The notes under the pieces are model-generated. The model saw only the letters and a program-made list of their open reading frames with translations. It was not told the origin of the DNA and searched no databases. 55,299 nucleotides of DNA from Pseudobacteriovorax antillogorgiicola (GTDB taxonomy: Bacteria; Bdellovibrionota_B; Oligoflexia; Oligoflexales; RGVZ01): NCBI GenBank assembly GCA_945898195.1, contig CAMDHM010000015.1:1-55299 (forward strand). Direction: 5' to 3'. Made by a program: the position numbers and the translations under genes. Positions 8,993 through 17,065 of the stretch are shown in pieces. How positions within the stretch are numbered: position 1 is the stretch's first letter; each line of letters starts with the position of its first letter.

Positions 8993-9019
8993 CAACAACA
9001 ACAACAACAACAACAACAA
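8993..9019 (-). repeat. (TTG)9 trinucleotide microsatellite next to a ribosome-binding site
   Basis: Nine perfect CAA units on the plus strand (TTG on the coding strand) end just before the GAGG ribosome-binding site of the gluzincin lipoprotein gene. The repeat lies in the leader, outside the likely coding sequence. Slipped-strand changes would shift spacing between promoter and gene or leader structure, but would not shift the frame. Confidence 0.9.
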
Positions 9020-9056
9020 TAAACAACATCGAGCACCGAGAAATTCCAGTTAAAAC

Positions 9057-11015
9057 TCAGCTTGCACGCGGAACCCTAAAATCAGAGGCAACAACAACAT
9101 CGCCAATCTGACGCGGCCTGAACAACAACCTCATGCCCACCCGAATATTCTCCAAACCGGCACGTCCAAGATCATGGGGGAAAAACATGAATGAACGACG
9201 GCCGCGAGCCCCATCATCGATCGTCAGAGAACCCATGCGATCAGGGTCAAAAAAGGTTACGACACCCTCTGACTCACTGATGTCTTCCGGTCGCTCAATC
9301 ACCAGCGCTCCAGTGCTTCCCTGGACTGCGGCAGCCTGAAGGGCGGCCCTCACAGCGGCGACCTTGGAATCATCTTCACGCAACAGAATCACCACCAAGT
9401 GGCGAGCCCGTGTTGCTGCGACATACAGCATGCTCGACATGATTGGGTTCGAAAGTTCCATCTTGTGTTCACTAAAATTGATCAGCACAGCAACCTTGGT
9501 CTCAAGGCCCTTAAATCCTGCAACCGTCGCGATCTGCGGGCCACTCTCACCGGCGGCTATGCCGCCCTTCATTCCAGTCAAGATCGAATCTGGAGACTTA
9601 GGATTCCTTGCTGAGATCAAGGCAATTTCATCTGGGCGAAGGTGCTCACGACGAACCAAATCAGATAATAACAATTCAAGTTTCTTCTGGGCGTCGGCGC
9701 GGTCTTTGTAGGTCACAATCTGCGGCATAAACCCACTGCGTCCGCTGTGGCTCTTGAGCACGTTTCCACCAGTGCGAAACTCGCGCGCAAAGGTCGAAAT
9801 CTCTTTGGTGGTCCGATAATTGTGCACCAAAGGAAAATAGGGCGAAGCCACTGGTAAAACCTGTTCAGGCACAAACAGTGTCTCGCCGCCACCGGAACCA
9901 AAAACACCCTGGCTACGGTCAAAAAACAGGTAAAAACGTCCGCTCTCCGGGCTTGAAAGTAAATGCTCAATGGCTTCCCACCAGAATGGCTGAACATCCT
10001 GAGCTTCGTCGCATAAGATGACATCGTAACGGCGCGCGTCGGAAGCAATGGCAGCTTTGAGTTTCTCAGGACCATCAAACTGCAGCCAATCTTCAAGTTT
10101 GCCCTGATAACCAGCCGGAACACGCATGAGTTCAATACCAAACTGAGATCCCAACTCCCCATAAGTCATAACATCTACGCCACGGCCGATGTCGGTCCGC
10201 AGGCGTTCGTTCAAAACGGGATTTGATGACGTCAAAAGGACTTTTGCACCTTCATCCCGGTAACGCCGAGCAAGCATGGCGGCTAGCATCGTCTTCCCTG
10301 TTCCAGCCTCACCTTCGATTCCGAGGCGCAAGGCGCTGGTGACGGGCGTCACTAAGGACTCTTGAATGGATTCAATATCCGCCATGCGAAGATCGTGATG
10401 ATCGACATACTCGCGCAGAAATCTGCGGCTTTCAAAATGACTACCTTTCAGCAATCGATCGATGGTTTTTTCGCCTGGATTACTGAACTTTAAATACTTT
10501 TCCAAATGCGATTTGCGCACAATTTCAAACAGAGTTTCTTCGAGACGATCCATGCGCTGGCGACCGATCACCAAATCACGCTCGACTCCGGCAGTCATCG
10601 GCAAATCAGACTCGTCAAGGTACGGCAGGCAAACCGCATGACAAACTGGCATGCGCATGTTTTCGCGTTTCAAAAAACGATAAAATCGATTTTTCCAGAC
10701 CAGGGCTTGATTGAAAGGGTTCTGAATTCGGAAGCGCTCACCCTGGCGATTGATCGAGAAAAAATCTCCATTTTCAATTTGGATGCGACCGCCCTTGACT
10801 TCAACAACGACAAATCCGGCTGACGGATGCCACAAAACAAAATCAATTTCGCCTTCCTGCAATCCCTCCCCAGGCTCGAAGGCCGACAGGACGCAGGAAT
10901 AATAAACTCGCCAACCACCACTAAGGCTTTGCCCTGCGACGCGGTAAAACGCTTCTTCAGCGCTACTAGGGAAAACCACGCGCTGTTTTTCGACGTCTGG
11001 AATCATAGTGACCAT
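9057..11015 (-). CDS. NERD nuclease-like domain fused to superfamily I DNA helicase
   Basis: A 652-residue protein. The N-terminal part (about residues 15-130) is a nuclease-related domain with the PD-(D/E)xK pattern: EIDFVLWHP (Asp) followed by VVVEVKGG (Glu and Lys). From about 220 it is a UvrD/Rep-type helicase: Walker A GEAGTGKTM (about 236), motif II ILCDEAQD (about 333), HNYRTTKEI (motif IV region), TVAGFKGLE, and YVAATRARH (motif VI, about 531). It may process or unwind DNA; such fusions occur in repair and phage-defence settings, but the role here is unknown. The start lies nine bases after the CAP gene stop, whose codons include the GGAG ribosome-binding site. This suggests co-transcription. 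Confidence 0.88.
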   Translation of the reverse strand: MVTMIPDVEKQRVVFPSSAEEAFYRVAGQSLSGGWRVYYSCVLSAFEPGEGLQEGEIDFVLWHPSAGFVVVEVKGGRIQIENGDFFSINRQGERFRIQNPFNQALVWKNRFYRFLKRENMRMPVCHAVCLPYLDESDLPMTAGVERDLVIGRQRMDRLEETLFEIVRKSHLEKYLKFSNPGEKTIDRLLKGSHFESRRFLREYVDHHDLRMADIESIQESLVTPVTSALRLGIEGEAGTGKTMLAAMLARRYRDEGAKVLLTSSNPVLNERLRTDIGRGVDVMTYGELGSQFGIELMRVPAGYQGKLEDWLQFDGPEKLKAAIASDARRYDVILCDEAQDVQPFWWEAIEHLLSSPESGRFYLFFDRSQGVFGSGGGETLFVPEQVLPVASPYFPLVHNYRTTKEISTFAREFRTGGNVLKSHSGRSGFMPQIVTYKDRADAQKKLELLLSDLVRREHLRPDEIALISARNPKSPDSILTGMKGGIAAGESGPQIATVAGFKGLETKVAVLINFSEHKMELSNPIMSSMLYVAATRARHLVVILLREDDSKVAAVRAALQAAAVQGSTGALVIERPEDISESEGVVTFFDPDRMGSLTIDDGARGRRSFMFFPHDLGRAGLENIRVGMRLLFRPRQIGDVVVASDFRVPRAS

Positions 11016-11024
11016 TTTACTGTT

Positions 11025-11594
11025 TCACTCCGCGCCGAAGATTTGCGTCGCATACCAACCACGACCACCATGGTAAACACCGACACCAACCGATTGATAA
11101 TTGCCGAGCATATTGCGGCGATGGCCAGAACTGCCCCACCACATTTCTGCGAAATCACTAGCGATAGCTTCCGCTGTTTCTGAGCCGTATCCAGTCCAAG
11201 CGACATTCTCCACAGAGACATCGACTGGAACATTCTTGCCAAATTCAGCGACCAAAAAACGAGTTCGGGCCGATGGAAAGCCCGTATGGCTAATGCCACC
11301 GCGGTTAGCCTGTTGGGTGCTCCAGTCACGCGCGGCGTAACTGAATCGGTATCCATACTTCAAAGGCTGCAATCCGCTCTTGGTCCGGTAGGCGTTGGTC
11401 TTGTCCAAAATAAGGTGCTCGATGGCACAGGTTTCGACGTTTGCTTTGTAACAGGTCGTACTCCCAACCTCGAGGGGGATGCCTGGCACCAATGACTCTG
11501 GAACGCCAGGAACGCGATGGGACTCCATGGCAGAGCCACTACATCCCTGAAGGACTGTCCCGAAAAAAATTAAGGTCATTACCCGAAACCGCAT
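11025..11594 (-). CDS. CAP (SCP/PR1) domain lipoprotein
   Basis: Start 11594 (MRFRV) gives a short signal peptide with lipobox LQGC, so the mature protein begins at about Cys18. The remainder is one CAP domain: ILDKTNAYRTKSGLQPL, then SHTG, a VENVAW region, MWWGSSGHRRNML and WYATQIFG. The CAP cavity residues (two His, one Glu) appear conserved. Bacterial CAP proteins are exported; some bind lipids, others divalent metals, and function is often unknown. It heads an apparent operon with the NERD-helicase and, after a repeat, the gluzincin lipoprotein. Confidence 0.88.
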   Translation of the reverse strand: MRFRVMTLIFFGTVLQGCSGSAMESHRVPGVPESLVPGIPLEVGSTTCYKANVETCAIEHLILDKTNAYRTKSGLQPLKYGYRFSYAARDWSTQQANRGGISHTGFPSARTRFLVAEFGKNVPVDVSVENVAWTGYGSETAEAIASDFAEMWWGSSGHRRNMLGNYQSVGVGVYHGGRGWYATQIFGAE

Positions 11595-11864
11595 GAACGA
11601 ACTCCACAACGACAGCAGACCAACCTGACCGCACAGAGGACTGTGCTCAAGATCAAGCGTTTGACTGTTGTGCAAGAATTGGTTCAGGCTGCTACAGCGA
11701 GAAAAACCCGTAGAATCGGTCGGTTGCAAAAACTAAAACAAAAAAAAGACCAGTTTCTTCAACACTTTGCAATTGGACTGTCAATCCATTGGTCATGATT
11801 GGACGGGCACACGATCGGCCAACGACGCATCATTGGCGCGACCATGTGATGGGCTTCGAGAAGG

Positions 11865-12905
11865 TTATGTGAAATATTTCTTGGACATTTCCTCAAGGGT
11901 AACCTGGCGGATCTTTCGCGCATTTCCGGCTTGCCCAAAAGCAATCATCCGGTCTTCACAAACCTTCTGCATCGCTTCGCGCGCTGGCTTCATATAAGCT
12001 CGCGGATCGAATTCATGGGGAGCCTCACTAAGAACCTTCCGAATCGCTGCCGTAATGGCAAGCCGGTTGTCGGTATCAACATTGATTTTGCGGACTCCAT
12101 GTCGGATGCCCTCTTGAATTTCAGCAACCGGAACACCCCAAGTCTGTTTGATTTTGCCGCCGTATTTATTGACCGCATCTTGAAGTTCCTGCGGAACAGA
12201 TGAAGACCCGTGCATGACTAAATGGGTATTCGGCAGACGCTTATGGATCTCGGCCACACGGTTCATCGCCAAAATCTTACCATCTGGCTTACGGGTGAAC
12301 TTGTAGGCACCGTGGCTAGTCCCAATAGCAATCGCCAGAGCGTCAACGTTCGTCCGCCCGACAAAATCTTCGGCCTGAGCCGGATCCGTGAGCAGCATCT
12401 CCTTGGACAAGGTTCCCTCAAATCCGTGACCATCCTCCTTGTCACCCTGGCCGGTTTCAAGGGATCCGAGGCAGCCGAGTTCGCCTTCGACCGAGACGCC
12501 AAAGGCGTGGGCCACATCACAAACTTTCTTAGTAACTGCGACATTGTATTCGTAATCGGCGGGAGTCTTTGCGTCTTCTTTAAGCGAGCCATCCATCATC
12601 ACCGACGTAAAACCCTGCTTGATTGCCGAATAGCAAGTCATCGGGCTATTGCCGTGATCCTGGTGCATAACCATAGGAATTTCTGGGTAAAGCTCCGCAG
12701 CAGCCAGAATCAAGTGACGCAGGTAAGCGTCTTGGGAATATGACCGTGCACCACGAGAAGCTTGGATGATCACCGGACTGTCGGTGGCTTTCGCCGCCTC
12801 CATGATCGATTGGATCTGCTCCATGTTGTTAACGTTGAATGCTGCCACACCGTAGTTGTGCTCGGCAGCGTGATCAAGAAGGGTACGAAGGGGAATCATT
12901 GCCAT
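11865..12905 (-). CDS. fba: Class II fructose-1,6-bisphosphate aldolase
   Basis: The glycolytic enzyme that cleaves fructose-1,6-bisphosphate to dihydroxyacetone phosphate and glyceraldehyde-3-phosphate. The zinc-dependent class II signature is present: [22 protein letters not shown], and INVDTDNR near the C-terminus. About 346 residues is normal for the FbaA/Calvin-type subfamily. Start 12905 (MAMIPL) is preferred for GGAG nine bases upstream; ATG 12899 is also possible. It is monocistronic by position. Confidence 0.95.
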   Translation of the reverse strand: MAMIPLRTLLDHAAEHNYGVAAFNVNNMEQIQSIMEAAKATDSPVIIQASRGARSYSQDAYLRHLILAAAELYPEIPMVMHQDHGNSPMTCYSAIKQGFTSVMMDGSLKEDAKTPADYEYNVAVTKKVCDVAHAFGVSVEGELGCLGSLETGQGDKEDGHGFEGTLSKEMLLTDPAQAEDFVGRTNVDALAIAIGTSHGAYKFTRKPDGKILAMNRVAEIHKRLPNTHLVMHGSSSVPQELQDAVNKYGGKIKQTWGVPVAEIQEGIRHGVRKINVDTDNRLAITAAIRKVLSEAPHEFDPRAYMKPAREAMQKVCEDRMIAFGQAGNARKIRQVTLEEMSKKYFT

Positions 12906-12961
12906 GGTTGTCAACTCCAGCAAATGGCCAAAAACGGCCTGTTCATGCTGAAGTTATATGG

Positions 12962-13537
12962 TCAGTCCTTGCAGCTCTGCAAGGCCGTTTGACCACCGCG
13001 CTCGTAATTATACAGTTCTTTGTTCTCATTGATCTGCCATTCATCGTTAGACCCATTGCTGCAACCTGGAAATACACGCCGTGAAGAGGCCCCACCCGCG
13101 TCCAATTCCGAAGCCGTCGCGGTAAAGCGGTTCTGGTTTCCTGCAATGGTGTAAATATATCGGGCTTTTTTGCAGTCTGTGACCCGAAAACCAATTTCAT
13201 TGGTGGTGTTGCAGCTATTGTAATCTGCCCACGCACCAGACTTGAGATTCCCACACGTCGACTGGGCTGCGCCTGATCCGATTGCCGTCGTCGTCCCCAA
13301 AGTCAAACATGCCATGCTGGAAAAGGTGTCGTTATCACCGCTGTAAGACACCTGGAGCGTATATATGTGGGCCAAATTGCCTCTAGCCTCTGCCTGCCTG
13401 GACTTCGACTGAAACATCTGAAATCTCGGGATTGCCAGAGCTGCCAAAATCCCGATAATCGCAACCACGATCATCAACTCAACAAGGCTAAAAGCCTTGG
13501 AACTGGTCCTCAAAAAAAATCTAGTCCTGAGCAACAT
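12962..13537 (-). CDS. Type IV pilin-like protein, paralogue 1
   Basis: A prepilin with leader MLLRTRFFLRTSSKA followed by FSLVELMIVV, the class III signal with Glu5. It is unusual in having Ala, not Gly, at the cleavage position. The hydrophobic helix runs about 25 residues, then a globular domain that keeps four Cys-containing segments and the SGDNDTFS and DEWQINENKELYNY sequences shared with its two neighbours. ATG 13537 is chosen because AGGAG is seven bases upstream; a GTG directly before it is in frame. It is the most divergent of the three tandem pilin genes, about 60 bases downstream of the next. Confidence 0.9.
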   Translation of the reverse strand: MLLRTRFFLRTSSKAFSLVELMIVVAIIGILAALAIPRFQMFQSKSRQAEARGNLAHIYTLQVSYSGDNDTFSSMACLTLGTTTAIGSGAAQSTCGNLKSGAWADYNSCNTTNEIGFRVTDCKKARYIYTIAGNQNRFTATASELDAGGASSRRVFPGCSNGSNDEWQINENKELYNYERGGQTALQSCKD

Positions 13538-13598
13538 CACGTATCTCCTATCTGGAGAACTTCAAAGCGCCTCGGCGGCCATGCTCAAGTAAACAAAA

Positions 13599-14177
13599 TC
13601 AGTTTGTGCATGACTGCAAAGCGTTCATTCCACCAATCGAATAATTGTACAATTCCTTGTTCTCATTGATCTGCCATTCGTCGTTATTGCCGTTTGAGCA
13701 GCCTGGGAATACACGGCGAGTCGAAGCGGATGCCGCATCCAGTTCGGACGCCGTCGCCGTAAACTGGTTTTGAATCCCGCTGTTCGAATAAAGGTAGCGA
13801 ACCTTTTTACAATCCGTCACACGGAAGCCGAGATCATTGGTCGTGTTGCAGGAATTGTAGGCAGACCAAGCCGAAGCAGCCGTACCAGTTGCTGAAGTTC
13901 TGGTGGTCGAACCGCTGGCCGATTTGGTCATCGTTCCAAGGGTCAGGTACGTGAAGTTGGAAAACGTATCGTTATCCCCGTTGTAGGAAACCTGAAGCGT
14001 ATAGATGTGCGCCAGATTAGACCGAGCTTCTGCCTGCCTCGACTTAGACTGGAACTGCTGGAAACGCGGGATTGCCAGCGCCGCCAAAATACCGATGATT
14101 GCGACGACGATCATTAGCTCCACCAGACTAAACGCCTGATTACCTAATTTAGCCGCCTTGTTGATTTGTAAACGCAT
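13599..14177 (-). CDS. Type IV pilin-like protein, paralogue 2
   Basis: A 192-residue prepilin. The leader ends GNQA directly before FSLVELMIVV, again Ala at the cleavage position, with Glu5 present. From the helix to the C-terminus it is nearly identical to paralogue 3, including VFPGCSNGNNDEWQINENKE and the terminal ALQSCTN, while the leaders differ. AAAGGAA upstream of ATG 14177 is the ribosome-binding site. The leader transcript contains a six-copy 9-bp repeat. Pilins of this type build the type IV pilus fibre or act as minor pilins. Confidence 0.92.
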   Translation of the reverse strand: MRLQINKAAKLGNQAFSLVELMIVVAIIGILAALAIPRFQQFQSKSRQAEARSNLAHIYTLQVSYNGDNDTFSNFTYLTLGTMTKSASGSTTRTSATGTAASAWSAYNSCNTTNDLGFRVTDCKKVRYLYSNSGIQNQFTATASELDAASASTRRVFPGCSNGNNDEWQINENKELYNYSIGGMNALQSCTN

Positions 14178-14201
14178 AAATCGTTCCTTTCATAAGACAA
14201 A

Positions 14202-14255
14202 CATTCAAACCATTCAAACCATTCAAACCATTCAAACCATTCAAACCATTCAAAC
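14202..14255 (-). repeat. Six tandem 9-bp repeats upstream of pilin 2
   Basis: Six perfect copies of cattcaaac (gtttgaatg on the coding strand) occupy the gap between pilin 3 and the ribosome-binding site of pilin 2. Short perfect units like this change copy number easily. The array would change the length or structure of the pilin 2 leader or the spacing to a promoter. Confidence 0.92.
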
Positions 14256-14279
14256 CAATCGCAAAATGACTTTGTTCAA

Positions 14280-14864
14280 TTAATTGGTGCATGACTGCAA
14301 AGCGTTCATTCCACCAATCGAATAATTGTACAATTCCTTGTTCTCATTGATCTGCCATTCGTCGTTATTGCCGTTTGAGCAGCCTGGGAATACACGGCGG
14401 GTCGAAGCGGATGCCGCATCCAGTTCGGACGCCGTCGCCGTGAACTGGTTTTGAATCCCGCTGTTCGAATAAAGGTAGCGAACCTTTTTACAATCCGTCA
14501 CACGGAAGCCGAGATCATTGGTCGTGTTGCAGGAATTGTAAGCAGACCAAGCCGTAGCAGCCGTGCCAGTTGCTGAAGCCCTTGTGGCCGATCCGCTGGC
14601 CGATTTGGTCATCGTTCCAAGGGTCAGGTACGTGAAGTTGGAAAACGTATCGTTATCCCCATTGTAAGACACCTGAAGCGTATAAATGTGCGACAAATTA
14701 GACCGAGCTTCTGCCTGCCTCGACTTAGACTGGAACTGCTGGAAACGCGGAATTGCCAGCGCCGCCAAAATACCGATGATAGCGACGACGATCATCAATT
14801 CCACAAGGCTAAATCCACCTTGGCGCTTCGCCGATCGAAACAAGTTTAATGATTTAGACTTCAT
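14280..14864 (-). CDS. Type IV pilin-like protein, paralogue 3
   Basis: The start at 14864 (MKSKS) has GGAGG nearby upstream; longer in-frame starts lack one. The leader ends KRQGG before FSLVELMIVV, so this copy has the canonical Gly at the cleavage position, and Glu5. The mature part is almost the same as paralogue 2. As the first gene of the tandem set in transcription order, with the canonical leader, it is the best candidate for the main pilin. No assembly genes (pilB, pilC, pilQ) are in the window. Confidence 0.93.
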   Translation of the reverse strand: MKSKSLNLFRSAKRQGGFSLVELMIVVAIIGILAALAIPRFQQFQSKSRQAEARSNLSHIYTLQVSYNGDNDTFSNFTYLTLGTMTKSASGSATRASATGTAATAWSAYNSCNTTNDLGFRVTDCKKVRYLYSNSGIQNQFTATASELDAASASTRRVFPGCSNGNNDEWQINENKELYNYSIGGMNALQSCTN

Positions 14865-15118
14865 GGTAATCCTCCTGCTCATAAAAACAGTAACGGGCCA
14901 TCTGAAAAAAAACTTTAGGGTCGAAGGCAAAACAATTATAAAACACTAATATCATTGGAAATAAAATAAAAAAAAGGGCAGAAAAAACCAGGGTCGCGCA
15001 CAAATCTGCAACTTTTCACCGAGGGCTAAACCATTGAAAATAGGATAGCCATCTTCCTGTGTTATGAGCCTATCATAACTATTCCAACCTTCGTACAGAC
15101 CGTGCCGCAGGTCACCCT
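14865..15118 (-). promoter_or_regulatory. Promoter region of the pilin cluster
   Basis: The gap between the nadE stop and pilin 3 is A/T-rich near the pilins. A TATAAT hexamer on the minus strand at 14935-14940 is a possible -10, but no good -35 is at the right distance. A long A run at about 14966-14975 (T run on the coding strand) may end nadE transcription. I could not find a convincing sigma-54 site. Confidence 0.3.
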
Positions 15119-17065
15119 TCAGCCTTCTCCTGAAAAAATGGGAAAACGACAAAATCCCTTTGGATCGACACTAAAATCATCAAGATGAAACGAAGGCGCA
15201 AAACGCTCCCGCTTCCACTGGGAGGCTCGCCACATCTGTTCAAATCGGGCAACCCATCCCTCAACCTCCGCTTTGCTGTTGGCGGGAAAGGCATTGGTCA
15301 CCATCAGCACCGTCTCGGAAACCCCTAGTTTGTCTCGCACCCGGCAGCCTTCGATCAACGCCATGACCGGATATGGCATTAAATCAGCTTCATCTGTTTG
15401 ATGGGCCTCCAATGGGCGCAGCTCCGCACTCGGGGGCTGTCTCAATACAAAATTCAACGCAGGAATTACGCCCACTCCAATGGTGCAACTATTTGCAGCC
15501 CAAGCAGCCCACTTGAGTAAAAATGCCTTATCGATTCCTGCCAGAGGCGCCAACCCGCCTGCCGCATCTCCGTCCATTGTCGTATAACCAACCGCAGCCT
15601 CGGAACGATTTGCCGTCGTGATCAGCAAACGTTCCTCCATATTTGCCAACAGCCAGATCATCGGTGCCCGGGCTCGCGCCTGGATATTCTGCAGGGCCAA
15701 ATCATCATGCTGCCAATCAAGCTTGCGGCCCGCTGTGCGTGCGGCCTCACCAAGGTAAAAATCAACCGCGGGCTGAACATTCAGTTCCACGAATCGAGCC
15801 CCAGTTGCGCCTGCGACGGCGCGGGCTGCCTCAAAGGTTTTTGTTCCAGATTGATTCGTCCCCTGCCATGCGCACAGTAAAATCGTCGCCATTCCCGCAT
15901 CTGCAAGCCCACTACGAAGTAGGAATTCCGCCTCGCCAAGCTCTGCGACGGCTAAATGACGCATCTGCGCCACAAGAACGGCGCAAACCGCCGAATCACA
16001 GCCTCCAGATAACGACAGGGCGTAGCCTTTGGATTTTGATTTCCGTAAATAATCAAAAAGCCCGAGGGCACTGGCCCGCAGGAATTCTTCTTCTGGAATC
16101 ATCTGGTGTGGAATCATTTTGCTAGGAGCTGCACCCCCTCCAGCATCCAAATCGATATTTGCTTTGATGATCCGCAAAGACCCCGGTCCATCGTTACTAT
16201 CTGAAAAAGATTTCTTGCGCATTTTACTGCTGCGAACCGCGTCCAAATTCGCGTCGCCTGTGACGAGGTCCCCGTCACCAAAGGAAAATCTATGCCCTCG
16301 TCCAGTGATCTTTCCGTCGCAGGCGATTAAAGCCCCACCGTCATAAATCATCCTGCCAGCCTCCAGGCCGACCAAATTGCTGTAGGCGTAAAACACACCA
16401 AAAGAACGGCTGCTATTTGCAACCAGATGCTCTCGCGTCTCATATTTCCCTAAGGCGAAATGCGAAGCACTTGGATTCAGAACGACATCTGCAAACCCTG
16501 CTGCAGCTGCTGCGGCGGGAACTGCGCCCCACGCCTCCTCGCAAATTTCCAGGGCAATCCTGACCCCGTTGACGTCGTAAACAAGATCTCCAAACGGAAT
16601 GCTGAATCCAGTGACATCAAGCTCGATGCTACGACCATCAGGCCACGGTCGAAACCATCTCGGCTCGTAGTGAACTCCGTCGCGGGGCAAACGCCGTTTG
16701 GCATTGATGCCGAGGATTCGACCATCAGCGAGTACCGCGACAGCATTGTACAAAGCACCCTCGATGACGACGGGCAAACCAATGGTGCAGACGATATTTT
16801 TGCTGGCCGGCGCAATTTCTTTCACAAGAAGGTCCATGGCACGAACCGAAAGGTCTGGGCGAAAAAAAGCATCCTCGCAGCCATATCCAGTTAGGCAAAG
16901 CTCTGGGAGCACCAAAATCTGAACACCAGCGCCACGCGCATCGGCGATCGCCTTTAAAATGCGCCTCGTGTTCCCTGCAAGATCCAGCGGTGTCTGATTC
17001 AGGGTTGCGGCACCAAGCCGAACGGACTTCAAGCTGTGTGAAAATTTACCAATTATCGGTTCCAA
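15119..17065 (-). CDS. nadE: Glutamine-dependent NAD+ synthetase
   Basis: Catalyses the last step of NAD synthesis: amidation of deamido-NAD with ATP and glutamine nitrogen. The N-terminal half is a nitrilase-fold glutaminase with LPELCLTGYGCED (Glu of the triad), a RRLPRDGVHYE region near the expected Lys, and ALEICEEAW (nucleophilic Cys). The C-terminal half is the synthetase with SLSGGCDSAVC (P-loop, about residue 352) and a TANRSEAAVGYTT segment. About 648 residues fits the two-domain form. The ATG lies inside the 3' end of the comM-like gene (13-base overlap), so the two are probably translated from one message. Confidence 0.95.
   Translation of the reverse strand: MEPIIGKFSHSLKSVRLGAATLNQTPLDLAGNTRRILKAIADARGAGVQILVLPELCLTGYGCEDAFFRPDLSVRAMDLLVKEIAPASKNIVCTIGLPVVIEGALYNAVAVLADGRILGINAKRRLPRDGVHYEPRWFRPWPDGRSIELDVTGFSIPFGDLVYDVNGVRIALEICEEAWGAVPAAAAAAGFADVVLNPSASHFALGKYETREHLVANSSRSFGVFYAYSNLVGLEAGRMIYDGGALIACDGKITGRGHRFSFGDGDLVTGDANLDAVRSSKMRKKSFSDSNDGPGSLRIIKANIDLDAGGGAAPSKMIPHQMIPEEEFLRASALGLFDYLRKSKSKGYALSLSGGCDSAVCAVLVAQMRHLAVAELGEAEFLLRSGLADAGMATILLCAWQGTNQSGTKTFEAARAVAGATGARFVELNVQPAVDFYLGEAARTAGRKLDWQHDDLALQNIQARARAPMIWLLANMEERLLITTANRSEAAVGYTTMDGDAAGGLAPLAGIDKAFLLKWAAWAANSCTIGVGVIPALNFVLRQPPSAELRPLEAHQTDEADLMPYPVMALIEGCRVRDKLGVSETVLMVTNAFPANSKAEVEGWVARFEQMWRASQWKRERFAPSFHLDDFSVDPKGFCRFPIFSGEG

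Noticed and set aside
8982..9029. An in-frame extension of the metalloprotease lipoprotein encoding poly-valine
   Set aside because: It only translates the TTG repeat; the ribosome-binding site and signal peptide fit the start at 8981.
12222..12743. 173-codon frame antisense to the aldolase gene
   Set aside because: The aldolase is complete and conserved on the other strand; this frame has no recognisable protein.
14202..14255. CRISPR-like array
   Set aside because: Units are 9 bp with no spacers and no cas genes nearby; it is a simple tandem repeat.
15643..16125. Open frame antisense to nadE
   Set aside because: Composition shadow of the conserved NAD synthetase gene; no ribosome-binding site or family match.
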